Shown here: one piece after another, positions 8,291 through 16,126 of the stretch
Position numbering within the stretch: the stretch's first letter is position 1
Layout of the letters: each line of letters starts with the position of its first letter
Assembly: GCA_002423435.1 (NCBI GenBank)
Contig: DIWE01000024.1
Span: 6,670 to 70,669, forward strand
Direction: 5' to 3'
DNA from: Clostridiales bacterium UBA6114
GTDB lineage: Bacteria > Bacillota > Clostridia > Oscillospirales > Butyricicoccaceae
Length of the DNA stretch: 64,000 bases
Notes under the pieces: model-generated
Told to the model about the DNA's origin: nothing
Databases searched by the model: none
Seen by the model: only the letters and a program-made list of their open reading frames with translations
Made by a program: the position numbers and the translations under genes

Positions 8291-9472
8291 TTACGTTACA
8301 GTGATCTTTTCACAATTATTCAGCGCAACCTCCGAGAACTCGTTGCCGAGGCCGGGCAGCTCGGGAACCTTATACTTGCCGTTTATTGGCTGATAGTCGT
8401 AAATGCACAGTTCCCTGTTGTGCGGGAGCAACGCGTTCCTGTGGTGTTCGTGAATTACAAAGTTCGGAATAACGCACTCAAGCTGCAGCGCGGCCGCCGT
8501 GGAAAGTGGGCTTGCGCAGACGTGGCACTGTACCGCAACGTCATACACATGGGCCATGTCGCAGATCTTCTTACCTTCCGTAATGCCCCCGGAATTGCCC
8601 AGATCCGGCTGGATGACCTGCACGGACATATTCTCAAAATAGGGCGCGTACTGCCAGCGGCTGTATACGCGCTCCCCGTGGGCGATGGGCATTTGCAGCT
8701 TGTCGCAGATGTACTTTGCGGTTTTCGGAGAGGGGGTGTTTGGCTCCTCAAAATAGAAAATATTATACTTCTGGACGATACGGCCCAGTTGAACGGCACC
8801 GTTGGCGTCCGGGCGCGAGTGATTCTCCATGATAATGTCCACACCGGGCCCGATCGCCTCCCGGACCGCAGCCACCCGCTCCTCAATGAGCTGCGTATAA
8901 TACGGGCTCAGTAACGTGGTTGCCTCACACACATTTTCAAAGCGTCGTCCGTCGGGCTTGTCAAAGGTAAAGAAGTCAATTTTTACGCAGTCATAGCCCT
9001 CCGCTACGGCCTTTTTGCTGTGCTCAACATATTCGGAGGTGTCCTTCGCCTCTTCCCAATGATCACTCCAGCCAAACTGCAGCTGGCTTGCGTAGCAGCG
9101 CAGATTGTCGCGCTTTTTGCCGCCGAGCAGCTTGTAGACGGGAACATCGAAGTACTTGCCCTTGATATCCCACAAAGCGATATCGATCGCCGAGATTCCG
9201 GCGAACACGACCGGGCCGCCATTCTGGCCCCAGAACGTGTTTTTATAGAGTTTATCCCAGATAACCTCATTGTCCAGTGGGTCCATCCCGATAATCAGCT
9301 TGGCAAAATCCCGTATCATGCCGAACGCCGCGGGGGCGGCAACTCCGTAAGCCAGCGCGGCCTCGCCGTCGCCATAAATGCCTTCATCGGTGTAAATGCG
9401 GCAGATGACAGGACGCCATGTGGCATTATTTTTGATTTTTACCTGCATCACGTCGACCTTGGTAATTTTCAT
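8291..9472 (-). CDS. Enolase-superfamily acid dehydratase, paralog 2
   Basis: This 393-residue paralog begins at MKITKVDVMQVKI because AAGGAGAG sits 8 bp before that ATG; an upstream in-frame start lacks a ribosome site. It has the same catalytic pattern (VKIDFF, MENHSRPD, FEEPN, GER, HVCASP, HEHH). It is far closer to the 11019-12218 gene than to 7076-8254, including long stretches of almost identical DNA, which suggests recent duplication or gene conversion. It lies 46 bp downstream of the APC permease and 36 bp before paralog 1. A different stereoisomer specificity or a heteromeric enzyme are both possible. Confidence 0.87.
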   Translation of the reverse strand: MKITKVDVMQVKIKNNATWRPVICRIYTDEGIYGDGEAALAYGVAAPAAFGMIRDFAKLIIGMDPLDNEVIWDKLYKNTFWGQNGGPVVFAGISAIDIALWDIKGKYFDVPVYKLLGGKKRDNLRCYASQLQFGWSDHWEEAKDTSEYVEHSKKAVAEGYDCVKIDFFTFDKPDGRRFENVCEATTLLSPYYTQLIEERVAAVREAIGPGVDIIMENHSRPDANGAVQLGRIVQKYNIFYFEEPNTPSPKTAKYICDKLQMPIAHGERVYSRWQYAPYFENMSVQVIQPDLGNSGGITEGKKICDMAHVYDVAVQCHVCASPLSTAAALQLECVIPNFVIHEHHRNALLPHNRELCIYDYQPINGKYKVPELPGLGNEFSEVALNNCEKITVT

Positions 9473-9518
9473 TGAAAATCTCTCCTTAACTATAAAATTT
9501 ATTTGCAAGAAAAAATTG

Positions 9519-10898
9519 TTACTCCGCCCATATCTTTACGATTTTTGACATATCTATGGACGGGTCTTTCGCGCGGATAAAGCCTATGACGAACAAGATC
9601 AGGGTTACGATTGCGCTCACAACAACAATTGACATGCTCATGGTCACGGCTTTTGTCCCCAGGACAATTATTTGGAAGAGGAAGCATACGATCACGGAAA
9701 AACGGTATAGATTATCCGAGATATGGTACCTGGATTTCTTCCACTGCTCCGGGAAGCGTTTTGGAAGGAACCAGTAGGCATACATGTAAATAATGGCCAA
9801 AAACGAGTTGAGCAACTGAATATTGTCTGTAATGACGGTTATGCTGAAGCCAAGTATGAGCGGAAGCAAGCCGATCGCCCAGTAAATGCAGATAATCTTC
9901 CAGGCTACCCCGTACTTGTTTCTTGCGCCAAGGCTTTTCGGCAGCCATCCGTCGTCACAGGCCTTGACCATAGCTAAAGAGTTTGCGGGAATCGAGGAGT
10001 TCATCGTCGTCAGCAAAGCCATAATGGGGCCGCCGATAATAAATAAATAGAATAATACCTTCGGGAAGATTACGAGCGCGACAAGGGTAAGGGGCTTCCC
10101 GGCAACCTCTGCCATCGGCAGTACGCAGGTGTCGGCAATTGCGACGCCGCAGTACAGAATCAGGATTGTCGGCGCGGACAACAGCAGCGCGCGCGGAATA
10201 TCACGGGTCGCGTTTCTTGAAACGGCGCCGTAATTCATTGTCATGGAATAGCCGGTGGTGGAATATTCGAGGGACAAGGTTGCAACCCACATTCCGTATA
10301 CACCGTTGGTAATAAAATTAGAATGTGAAAAATCGAAGACAGGATTGGTGTAGTTTGCCAATCCCCAGATGCTGAACATTAAAAGAACGGCTATAAGAAG
10401 GTATGTCATGTACTTCTGCAGCGTGGCCATCATGTCGACGCCGAACAGGTTCACGACGAAGAAAAACGACAGAAATGCGGCCTCGATCAGAGTCAGTCCC
10501 TGAATATTCGGGAAAAGAGATTTTAAGTAAGCTCCCAGGGAAACCGCGAAAAGTGAAATGCTGAACATTTTTGTCAGTTGCGCAACAGCGTACATGCCGG
10601 TCAATTTTTTATTCTGGGTAAAGCCGGCAATCAGGCTGTAATAGCCGCCCGCCAGCTTTACACTGCTGGTAATGAAAACCAGCGGAAGAACGATAATAAA
10701 GCCGTAGACAACCGCGATGCCATAGCAAAGCCACGCGGACCAGCCTGTATTCTCAATCGCCGGACCAATCAGCGTAATGACGCCGGCCCCGATTACCTGG
10801 CCGATGGAAACGCAATAGAGTTCAAGCAGGCCAAGCTTGCCGTCACCCTTCCTTTTTACTGCGGTACTATTCACGTCGGACGCAACATTATCTGACAT
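9519..10898 (-). CDS. APC superfamily amino acid / organic-acid permease
   Basis: This 459-residue protein has 12 predicted membrane helices. The first carries GQVIGAGVITLIGPAI, the unwound helix-1 glycine motif of amino acid-polyamine-organocation transporters. The start ATG follows GAGGTGAG with 7-bp spacing and is preferred over an upstream in-frame codon. It sits between dehydratase paralogs 3 and 2, so its substrate is likely the compound, or a conjugate of it, handled by these enzymes. Finding an amino acid-type permease with sugar-acid dehydratase relatives is unusual and leaves open an amino-acid-linked substrate. Confidence 0.85.
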   Translation of the reverse strand: MSDNVASDVNSTAVKRKGDGKLGLLELYCVSIGQVIGAGVITLIGPAIENTGWSAWLCYGIAVVYGFIIVLPLVFITSSVKLAGGYYSLIAGFTQNKKLTGMYAVAQLTKMFSISLFAVSLGAYLKSLFPNIQGLTLIEAAFLSFFFVVNLFGVDMMATLQKYMTYLLIAVLLMFSIWGLANYTNPVFDFSHSNFITNGVYGMWVATLSLEYSTTGYSMTMNYGAVSRNATRDIPRALLLSAPTILILYCGVAIADTCVLPMAEVAGKPLTLVALVIFPKVLFYLFIIGGPIMALLTTMNSSIPANSLAMVKACDDGWLPKSLGARNKYGVAWKIICIYWAIGLLPLILGFSITVITDNIQLLNSFLAIIYMYAYWFLPKRFPEQWKKSRYHISDNLYRFSVIVCFLFQIIVLGTKAVTMSMSIVVVSAIVTLILFVIGFIRAKDPSIDMSKIVKIWAE

Positions 10899-11018
10899 AA
10901 ACTTACTCACCTCAATCTTTAATTTTTTCAGCAATGCTCGATTTACATCAAATCCTCAATAGTTCCGGTTCTATCGCCGGAGTTTCATCGGATTGCTCAT
11001 ATCGGCAGTGGCTTTCAG

Positions 11019-12218
11019 TTATCCGACAGTGACCTTATCGCAATTATTCAGCGCAATCTCCGAGAACTCGTTGCCGAGACCGGGCAGTTCAGGAATGTCA
11101 AACTTGCCGTTTATCGGCTGATAATCATAAATGCAGAGCTCCTTGTTCTGTTTCAGCAGGCAGTTTCTGTGATGCTCATGGATAACAAAATTTGGGATAA
11201 CACACTCAAGCTGCAGCGCAGCCACCGTGGACAGCGGGCTTGCGCAGACGTGGCACTGTACCGCAATGTCATACACATGGGCCATGTCGCAGATCTTCTT
11301 GCCTTCCGTAATGCCGCCGGAATTGCCCAGATCCGGCTGGATGACCTGCACGGACATATCTTCAAAATAGGGTGCGTACTGCCAGCGGCTGTATACGCGC
11401 TCTCCATGGGCGATGGGCATTTGCAGCTTGTCGCAGATGTACTTTGCTGTTTTGGGATTCGGGGTGTTTGGTTCCTCAAAGTAAAATATGTTGTATTTCT
11501 GGACGATACGGCCGAGCTGAACGGCGCCGTTGGCGTCCGGATAGCTGTGATTTTCCATAATGATATCCACACCGGGACCGATCGCCTCCCGGACCGCAGC
11601 CACCCGCTCCTCAATTAGCTGGCAGTAATACGGAGTGAGGAGGGTGCGTTGTGCATCGGTATTGTTTAAAAGACCCTTGTCGCGGTCATAGTTGAAAAAG
11701 TCCAGCTTTACGCAGTCGTAGCCCTCCGCCACAGCCTTCTTGCAGTTGGCTACATACTCATCGACGGTACCGCAGCGGTCGCACGTTTCTCCAAACTCGC
11801 CCCAGCCGTACGTCAGCTGACTGGCATATGTACGCAGCCTGTCGCGCTTTTTGCCGCCGAGCAGCTTGTAGACGGGAACATTGAAGTACTTGCCCTTGAT
11901 ATCCCATAAAGCGATATCGATCGCCGAGATTCCGGCGAACACGACCGGGCCGCCGTTCTGGCCCCAGAACGTGTTTTTATAGAGTTTATCCCAGATGACT
12001 TCATTGTCCAGGGGATCCATCCCGATAACCAGCTTGGCAAGATCCTGTATCATGCCAAACGCCGCGGGAGCGGCAATTCCGTAAGCCAGCGCGGCCTCGC
12101 CGTCGCCATAAATGCCTTCATCGGTGTAAATGCGGCAGATAACAGGACGCCATTGAGGTTTTTCCTTGAGGATACGAGGAGTTTTAACCAGCATGACATC
12201 AACCTTGGTAATTTTCAT
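11019..12218 (-). CDS. Enolase-superfamily acid dehydratase, paralog 3 (operon lead gene)
   Basis: This 399-residue dehydratase starts at MKITKVDVMLVKTP, the ATG 8 bp after AAGGAG. Its active-site motifs match paralog 2 (VKLDFF, MENHSYPD, FEEPN, GER, HVCASP, HEHH). It has a short insertion with two cysteines near TCDRCG (about residue 147) not seen in the other two. It is first in the operon and is preceded by a 24-bp perfect palindrome in its leader. Biochemically it is expected to dehydrate an acid sugar using Mg2+; the substrate is unknown. Confidence 0.87.
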   Translation of the reverse strand: MKITKVDVMLVKTPRILKEKPQWRPVICRIYTDEGIYGDGEAALAYGIAAPAAFGMIQDLAKLVIGMDPLDNEVIWDKLYKNTFWGQNGGPVVFAGISAIDIALWDIKGKYFNVPVYKLLGGKKRDRLRTYASQLTYGWGEFGETCDRCGTVDEYVANCKKAVAEGYDCVKLDFFNYDRDKGLLNNTDAQRTLLTPYYCQLIEERVAAVREAIGPGVDIIMENHSYPDANGAVQLGRIVQKYNIFYFEEPNTPNPKTAKYICDKLQMPIAHGERVYSRWQYAPYFEDMSVQVIQPDLGNSGGITEGKKICDMAHVYDIAVQCHVCASPLSTVAALQLECVIPNFVIHEHHRNCLLKQNKELCIYDYQPINGKFDIPELPGLGNEFSEIALNNCDKVTVG

Positions 12219-12241
12219 CGAGAACACTCCTTAAAATTTAT

Positions 12242-12265
12242 TTTATATTGGGTACCCAATATAAA
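12242..12265. promoter_or_regulatory. 24-bp perfect palindrome, operator candidate
   Basis: The half-site TTTATATTGGGT is repeated in perfect inversion with no spacer. It lies 23 bp upstream of the paralog 3 start codon, just before its ribosome site, where a bound repressor would block the operon. The divergent GntR protein is the obvious candidate ligand. Confidence 0.7.
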
Positions 12266-12341
12266 CACACAGTGCTCCGGCGGTCCCCCATAGATATGCA
12301 AGCGAGACCTCAAGGCTGGGTTTATTCATCTCGTTAAAGCA

Positions 12342-12358
12342 ATTGTCGCTGGGACAAT
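12342..12358. promoter_or_regulatory. Inverted repeat ATTGTC-N5-GACAAT
   Basis: A 17-bp dyad in the divergent intergenic region. On the minus strand it overlaps a possible -10 (TATTGT) preceded by TTGTAT with 16-bp spacing. TGGTATACAA at 12372-12381 nearby resembles FadR-subfamily operators. The half-site recurs inside the larger inverted repeat at 12415-12458. Confidence 0.55.
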
Positions 12359-12414
12359 ACATTCGTATAAATGGTATACAACTAACAACATACAACTAAT
12401 ATGAATAATAACAT

Positions 12415-12458
12415 CTTTGGAAATTGTTGTCAATCAACAAAGACAATAATTTCCAAAG
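12415..12458. promoter_or_regulatory. Long inverted repeat in the divergent control region
   Basis: Two 17-bp arms, the left beginning CTTTGGAAATT and the right ending AATTTCCAAAG, match with a single mismatch around a 10-nt spacer. The inner ends carry TTGTC and GACAA, the same half-site as 12342-12358. No T-tract follows, so it reads as a protein-binding or cruciform site rather than a terminator. Confidence 0.65.
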
Positions 12459-12560
12459 GCAAAAATTGTATATAGTGCCATATATTTCGTTGTGCCAGCA
12501 GCAAATAGCTTGTACTATTTTGCCCATAGCTGTAATCAGACAATTTATAAGTACCTAATA

Positions 12561-12589
12561 TTGACACAATTAAGGTTTTCATATAAACT
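12561..12589 (+). promoter_or_regulatory. Promoter of the GntR regulator gene
   Basis: TTGACA (12561-12566), 17 bp, then TAAACT (12584-12589), 44 bp before the gene start. The whole 12219-12633 gap contains only these control sites; no open frame with a ribosome site was found in it. Confidence 0.6.
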
Positions 12590-12633
12590 ATTAAAATGCA
12601 GCAGTCAGCTAATGTTTGGGAGGTGTTTTTTGA

Positions 12634-13353
12634 TTGCAGGAGCAACAAATCAAAAATATTAAGAAAGTAAATCTGACCAGCCAGATATATACAACGCTAA
12701 AAGACTTTATCATTTCTGAAACCTGGCCTGCGGGTTTTAAGATTCCGTCAGAAACGGAATTGGCAAAACAATTTGGCGTCAGTCGAATGTCTGTGCGTAT
12801 GGCAATGCAGAGGCTCCAGGTCATAGGGCTCGTGGATGTGCGCGTCGGCGACGGCACGTTCGTCAAAAGTTTTTCTTTGGGCGAATATATCGCTGAGATA
12901 GGCAGCATTCTGCTCCATTCTAAAAAATTGCAGGAAATTGCCCAGTTTCGGAAATGCTTTGAGTTGGAAGCTTTGCGCCTCGCCATTGAAAAATACACCC
13001 CCGCACAGCTGGATATCCTGCGTGTCTGTCTTCAGCAGTTACTGCAATGTGTGATCGAAAATGATAATGAAAAATTTATTGAAGCTGACTTTCGTTTCCA
13101 TAGGTATATCGCCACCATGTCGGGAAATACAATTTTTGAAAACCTGTATGACATCGGTTCTTCAATGATGGTGGATTACTACAGGGCAAATCGCCAGATT
13201 TCTCCCATTTTTTCCGATTCCGATTTGAATCAGGAAGATCATGCGTTGCTTTTTCAGGCAATCTCCGAACGTGATTATGAAAAAGGCAGACAAATATATA
13301 TCAATCTTATTGATTATGCCCTGATAACCAATGCGGATAATACTGGCGTCTGA
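12634..13353 (+). CDS. GntR family (FadR subfamily) transcriptional regulator
   Basis: This 239-residue regulator has an N-terminal winged helix-turn-helix (residues 13-75: IPSETELAKQFGVSRMSVRM and VRVGDGTFV) and a C-terminal all-helical FCD ligand domain (RKCFELEALRLAI, FHRYIATMSGN, DHALLFQAISERD). Metal and acid ligands are typical for FCD domains. The start is TTG at 12634, 9 bp after GGGAGGTG. It is divergent from the dehydratase operon and very likely controls it in response to the acid substrate or a product. A strong terminator follows at 13384. Confidence 0.9.
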   Translation: MQEQQIKNIKKVNLTSQIYTTLKDFIISETWPAGFKIPSETELAKQFGVSRMSVRMAMQRLQVIGLVDVRVGDGTFVKSFSLGEYIAEIGSILLHSKKLQEIAQFRKCFELEALRLAIEKYTPAQLDILRVCLQQLLQCVIENDNEKFIEADFRFHRYIATMSGNTIFENLYDIGSSMMVDYYRANRQISPIFSDSDLNQEDHALLFQAISERDYEKGRQIYINLIDYALITNADNTGV

Positions 13354-13383
13354 TAAGACCCAAAAAACTGCAAAGCATCTATG

Positions 13384-13428
13384 GGCAATAAAAAAACGCA
13401 CGGAAAATCCGTGCGTTTTTTTATTGCC
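13384..13428 (+). terminator. Strong terminator after the GntR gene
   Basis: A perfect 21-bp stem (left arm begins GGCAATAAAAAAACGCACGG) with a 3-nt loop includes a seven-T run in its right arm. It works on either strand and marks the right edge of the catabolic cluster. Confidence 0.9.
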
Positions 13429-13493
13429 TTTAGGCTATGGACAAAGTAAGCGCTTTCGTCTTTTTGGAAAATTTGTTTTTTGGGGCAATTCGT

Positions 13494-13571
13494 ACGCGAA
13501 ACCGGGGGTATTTCGGCCTAGAATCCTCGATTTCGGGCCGAATATCCAGGGGGTATCCAATGCCCCCTGGA
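13494..13571. repeat. Hairpin-rich intergenic repeat, copy B
   Basis: It contains CGCGAAACCGGGG, as at 12-24, a TTTCGGCC/GGCCGAA inverted repeat, and the hairpin TCCAGGGGG/CCCCCTGGA (13545-13571), whose stem continues through a T-G and an A-T pair to a TCCAA loop. The loop and the position beside a gene end match copies A and C. It sits immediately after the sigE stop, at the junction with the inserted catabolic cluster. Confidence 0.55.
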
Positions 13572-13581
13572 AGAAAGGCTG

Positions 13582-14313
13582 CTACATCGAGCGCATCAGA
13601 TCGTGCTTTAGGCGCGTGATGATCCGCTTTTCAAGCCGCGAGATATACGACTGGGAAATTCCGAGAGTATCGGCGACCTCCTTCTGCGTTTTCTCATTAT
13701 TCCCGTTTAAACCGAACCTCATTGAAATAATCAGCCGTTCGCGTTCGGAAAGCCTTGAAATGGCCGCGAGCAGCATTTCGTGATCGATGCATTCCTCGAT
13801 CGGGCGCATGATTTCGTCCTCGTCGGTGCCCAGAATATCGGAAAGCAGGAATTCGTTTCCGTCCCAGTCCGTGCTCAGCGGTTCATCTAACGACACCTCG
13901 TTTCGCAGCGAGGTCGATTTCCGGAGGTGCATCAGGATCTCATTTTCAATGCACCGGGAGGCGTAGGTCGCGAGCTTTGTGTTTTTGTCCTGGCGGAATG
14001 TGCCGACCGCCTTAATGAGGCCGATCGTGCCGATGGAGATCAGGTCCTCGATGTTGATGCCGGTATTTTCAAACTTTCGCGCGATATAGACGACAAGGCG
14101 CAGGTTTCGCTCGATCAGCACCTGTTTGATGCCGCTTTGTCCGTCGTAACGGCTCAGCAGATAGGCCTCCTCATCGTTTGTCAGAGGCGGCGGCAGGCTT
14201 TCGGCGCCGCCGATGTACCCGACGTCCAAAGGTTCCGTCAGGTTCAGTTTTTCCAGAAGAGGGTACAGAAAAATCCATATTTTCAGCTTTAAGAGTTGAA
14301 GCCCGGTTTTCAT
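13582..14313 (-). CDS. sigE: Sporulation sigma factor SigE (pro-form)
   Basis: This 243-residue mother-cell sigma factor is synthesised with an N-terminal pro-sequence of about 28 residues rich in hydrophobic and basic residues. The mature start region YIGGAESLPPPLT closely matches the cleavage-proximal SigE sequence. Regions 2 and 4 are intact (NLRLVVYIARKFE, DLISIGTIGLIKAVGTF, YASRCIENEILMHLR, ISQSYISRLEKRI). It is encoded 9 bp after spoIIGA, whose product removes the pro-sequence in response to the forespore signal SpoIIR. sigG should follow directly but lies 8 kb away. Confidence 0.97.
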   Translation of the reverse strand: MKTGLQLLKLKIWIFLYPLLEKLNLTEPLDVGYIGGAESLPPPLTNDEEAYLLSRYDGQSGIKQVLIERNLRLVVYIARKFENTGINIEDLISIGTIGLIKAVGTFRQDKNTKLATYASRCIENEILMHLRKSTSLRNEVSLDEPLSTDWDGNEFLLSDILGTDEDEIMRPIEECIDHEMLLAAISRLSERERLIISMRFGLNGNNEKTQKEVADTLGISQSYISRLEKRIITRLKHDLMRSM

Positions 14314-14322
14314 TTTTCCTCC

Positions 14323-15204
14323 TTACACTCCTACAAGAGCGCTGTAGCCCTTCGCGCCCTTCAGTCCTTCAAAGCTCAGGCCGAGCACGATGTCGCGCGC
14401 GGGCTTATGATTGATAAGTACCTGGTCCGGTTTTAATACAACCATCATCGAGCTTTCCTTTCCGGCGATGGTTTTATAGGGCAGGAGCCTTAAAATACCT
14501 GCATATCCCATACGGGACGCGCGTTCGAAGATCTCGGCCGCGTTGAAATTACGGTCGAACTCAAAGCTCTGCCGGAGCCGCTCCGGCAGACATGGCCGGA
14601 TCGAATCGTACTGCGCGACCAGTACCCGTTTACCCGTTATGGGATCGTGAAGCTCGTTCCCCGTGTCGACCAGCGTATAAAACGTTGTTTTCTTTCCGAA
14701 AATTGCAATTTCGACCGGTTTGATTTCCTTTTCCAGCACCTGGTTCGCCCCTGTCCGTCTGAAGAATAGGTTTATTAAGAGAACGCCGACACCCGTTCCG
14801 ATCAACAATACCTTAAGGGAAATATCGGCGTAAATAACGCCGTTTTTTGTAGAGACCAGCGCGTCGCCCGAGCCGGCGAGCCAATATAACGCAATAATGC
14901 CGCCGGCGAGCGCCGCGGAGAGGCCGATAAACATCAGATAAAGCTTCAAAAGCACGTAAAGCTTCTTTTTATAGAAAGCGATCAGAATCAAAAGCGCGCC
15001 CGAGATGAGCTTTCCGGCGGCGCTCATCAGAAACGAAAGCTCGGGAATAAAGATCAGCACGCAGTAGAACGCACCCGCAAGCGCCGACAGGAAGAGGCGG
15101 TACCGTTTTGTGTAGACTCCGCAAAAAAGCATGGTCGAAAGGAGAAGCAGATAGTTTATGATGAGGTTTATCAGAAACAAAACGTCGATATAGATCACCC
15201 GCAT
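14323..15204 (-). CDS. spoIIGA: SpoIIGA, sigma-E processing peptidase
   Basis: This 293-residue membrane protease has five N-terminal transmembrane segments (about 5-27, 36-53, 58-77, 84-108 and 128-147) and a C-terminal aspartic-protease-like domain with LVDTGNELHDPITGKRV (catalytic D180). It activates pro-SigE at the asymmetric septum. The start MRVIYIDVLFLINL is chosen because it matches the family N-terminus; the frame is open further upstream into the promoter region. Spacing from AAGGGGGG is long (about 12 bp), which could keep translation modest. Confidence 0.95.
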   Translation of the reverse strand: MRVIYIDVLFLINLIINYLLLLSTMLFCGVYTKRYRLFLSALAGAFYCVLIFIPELSFLMSAAGKLISGALLILIAFYKKKLYVLLKLYLMFIGLSAALAGGIIALYWLAGSGDALVSTKNGVIYADISLKVLLIGTGVGVLLINLFFRRTGANQVLEKEIKPVEIAIFGKKTTFYTLVDTGNELHDPITGKRVLVAQYDSIRPCLPERLRQSFEFDRNFNAAEIFERASRMGYAGILRLLPYKTIAGKESSMMVVLKPDQVLINHKPARDIVLGLSFEGLKGAKGYSALVGV

Positions 15205-15244
15205 ATCATACGACTGCCCCCCTTGTACATGCGTGATATTAAAT

Positions 15245-15277
15245 ATTATAGACAGGTCGTTTTGCGCTTTCTGTCTA
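15245..15277 (-). promoter_or_regulatory. spoIIG-like promoter with long spacer
   Basis: On the minus strand TAGACA (15272-15277) is separated by 21 bp from a perfect TATAAT (15245-15250). An over-long spacer is characteristic of the Spo0A-activated spoIIG promoter. The Spo0A-box sequence TGTCGAA lies about 75 bp further upstream at 15323-15329 (minus strand), inside the neighbouring terminator stem-loop. Confidence 0.55.
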
Positions 15278-15302
15278 AAGACTACGATGCGTGGCACAAG
15301 TC

Positions 15303-15331
15303 CAAAAAAATAAAGCCTGTCTTTCGACAGG
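15303..15331 (-). terminator. Terminator of the 15380-15979 gene
   Basis: On the minus strand CCTGTC-GAAA-GACAGG is followed by CTTTATTTTTTT. An 18-bp perfect palindrome of CCGG units (15352-15369) lies just upstream of it. The stem-loop also contains the Spo0A-box-like TGTCGAA. Confidence 0.75.
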
Positions 15332-15379
15332 GCAAAAATACAGGCGGACGCCCGGCCGGCGCCGGCCGGTTTTATCGTT

Positions 15380-15979
15380 CTATTCTGCCAAGAGGTCAAT
15401 ATCCGACGTTTTTGCAAGAAAGCCGTTTTTTACCTCGTAAATCGCGTGCCACTCTCCGCTTATTTTGCCGAATGTCGCGAGCGCAATCGCCGGGGCCGTC
15501 ATGAGCTCCTCACGGCAATGAAACGGCTCGGCGATAAAGACGCGCCCGTCAGTCTTTTTATAAAGCACCTGCCGCACCCCGATCGACCGGAGCACGATCT
15601 CATCCCGAAGGCCGACACTGCCGGCATCGGATAAAGCCCAGTCGCCGGCAGCGCGAAAGTCTCTTCTTTCCTCATTCGGTGCGGCGCCGGACAAGACCGC
15701 CTCGGCCAAATCAATTTCCTCCGGACGCAAACCATTTATATTGAAATCGTAATCGCTCAGTCCCCTGGTTAAGGACAAAATTCCGTTCTCGGGCTCCGGG
15801 ACGCCGATCAAAAGCTTTTTCTCCGGATTTTTTGAGGAAAAGGCATAGATCCTGTAAATCCCGTCGGCAAGGACGAAGCTTTCTGCGCGGAAAACGATTT
15901 TAAGGCCTTCCCTGCCCCATTTCAAAATGCCGAACGGCTTTCCTCCGAAATCGATATTGCAGATTTTGTCATATGTCAT
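15380..15979 (-). CDS. Conserved hypothetical protein
   Basis: A soluble 199-residue protein with no signal peptide or membrane helix. It starts MTYDKICNIDFGGKPFGILKWG and has alternating beta and acidic segments. I do not recognise a domain. It is its own transcription unit, bounded by a terminator on its 3' side and lying upstream of spoIIGA on the same strand. The codon usage looks like that of its neighbours. Function unknown. Confidence 0.6.
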   Translation of the reverse strand: MTYDKICNIDFGGKPFGILKWGREGLKIVFRAESFVLADGIYRIYAFSSKNPEKKLLIGVPEPENGILSLTRGLSDYDFNINGLRPEEIDLAEAVLSGAAPNEERRDFRAAGDWALSDAGSVGLRDEIVLRSIGVRQVLYKKTDGRVFIAEPFHCREELMTAPAIALATFGKISGEWHAIYEVKNGFLAKTSDIDLLAE

Positions 15980-16069
15980 GCCCTCACCTCCCTTAAACCG
16001 CCCCGGAAACCTCCGTCCGCCGGGGCCATGGATTGCCCGACCGAATGATCGCCGATTGAAACGGTTAAA

Positions 16070-16108
16070 AAAAGCGCTCCTTGCATAATCTATGCAGGGA
16101 GCGCTTTT
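16070..16108 (-). terminator. Rho-independent terminator
   Basis: AAAAGCGCTCC and GGAGCGCTTTT flank an inner TGCAT/ATGCA stem, forming one long hairpin symmetric enough to act on both strands. It lies just after the stop of the 16127-16747 gene. Confidence 0.85.
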
Positions 16109-16126
16109 CTCATTCTGTTTTGTCCG

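Noticed and set aside
8048..8914. A 288-codon plus-strand frame across dehydratase paralogs 1 and 2
   Set aside because: It spans two real minus-strand genes and their junction and repeats in the paralog 3 antisense, so it only reflects codon bias.
15352..15369. GC palindrome as a terminator stem
   Set aside because: No T-tract follows on either strand; the CCTGTC hairpin next to it is the better terminator.
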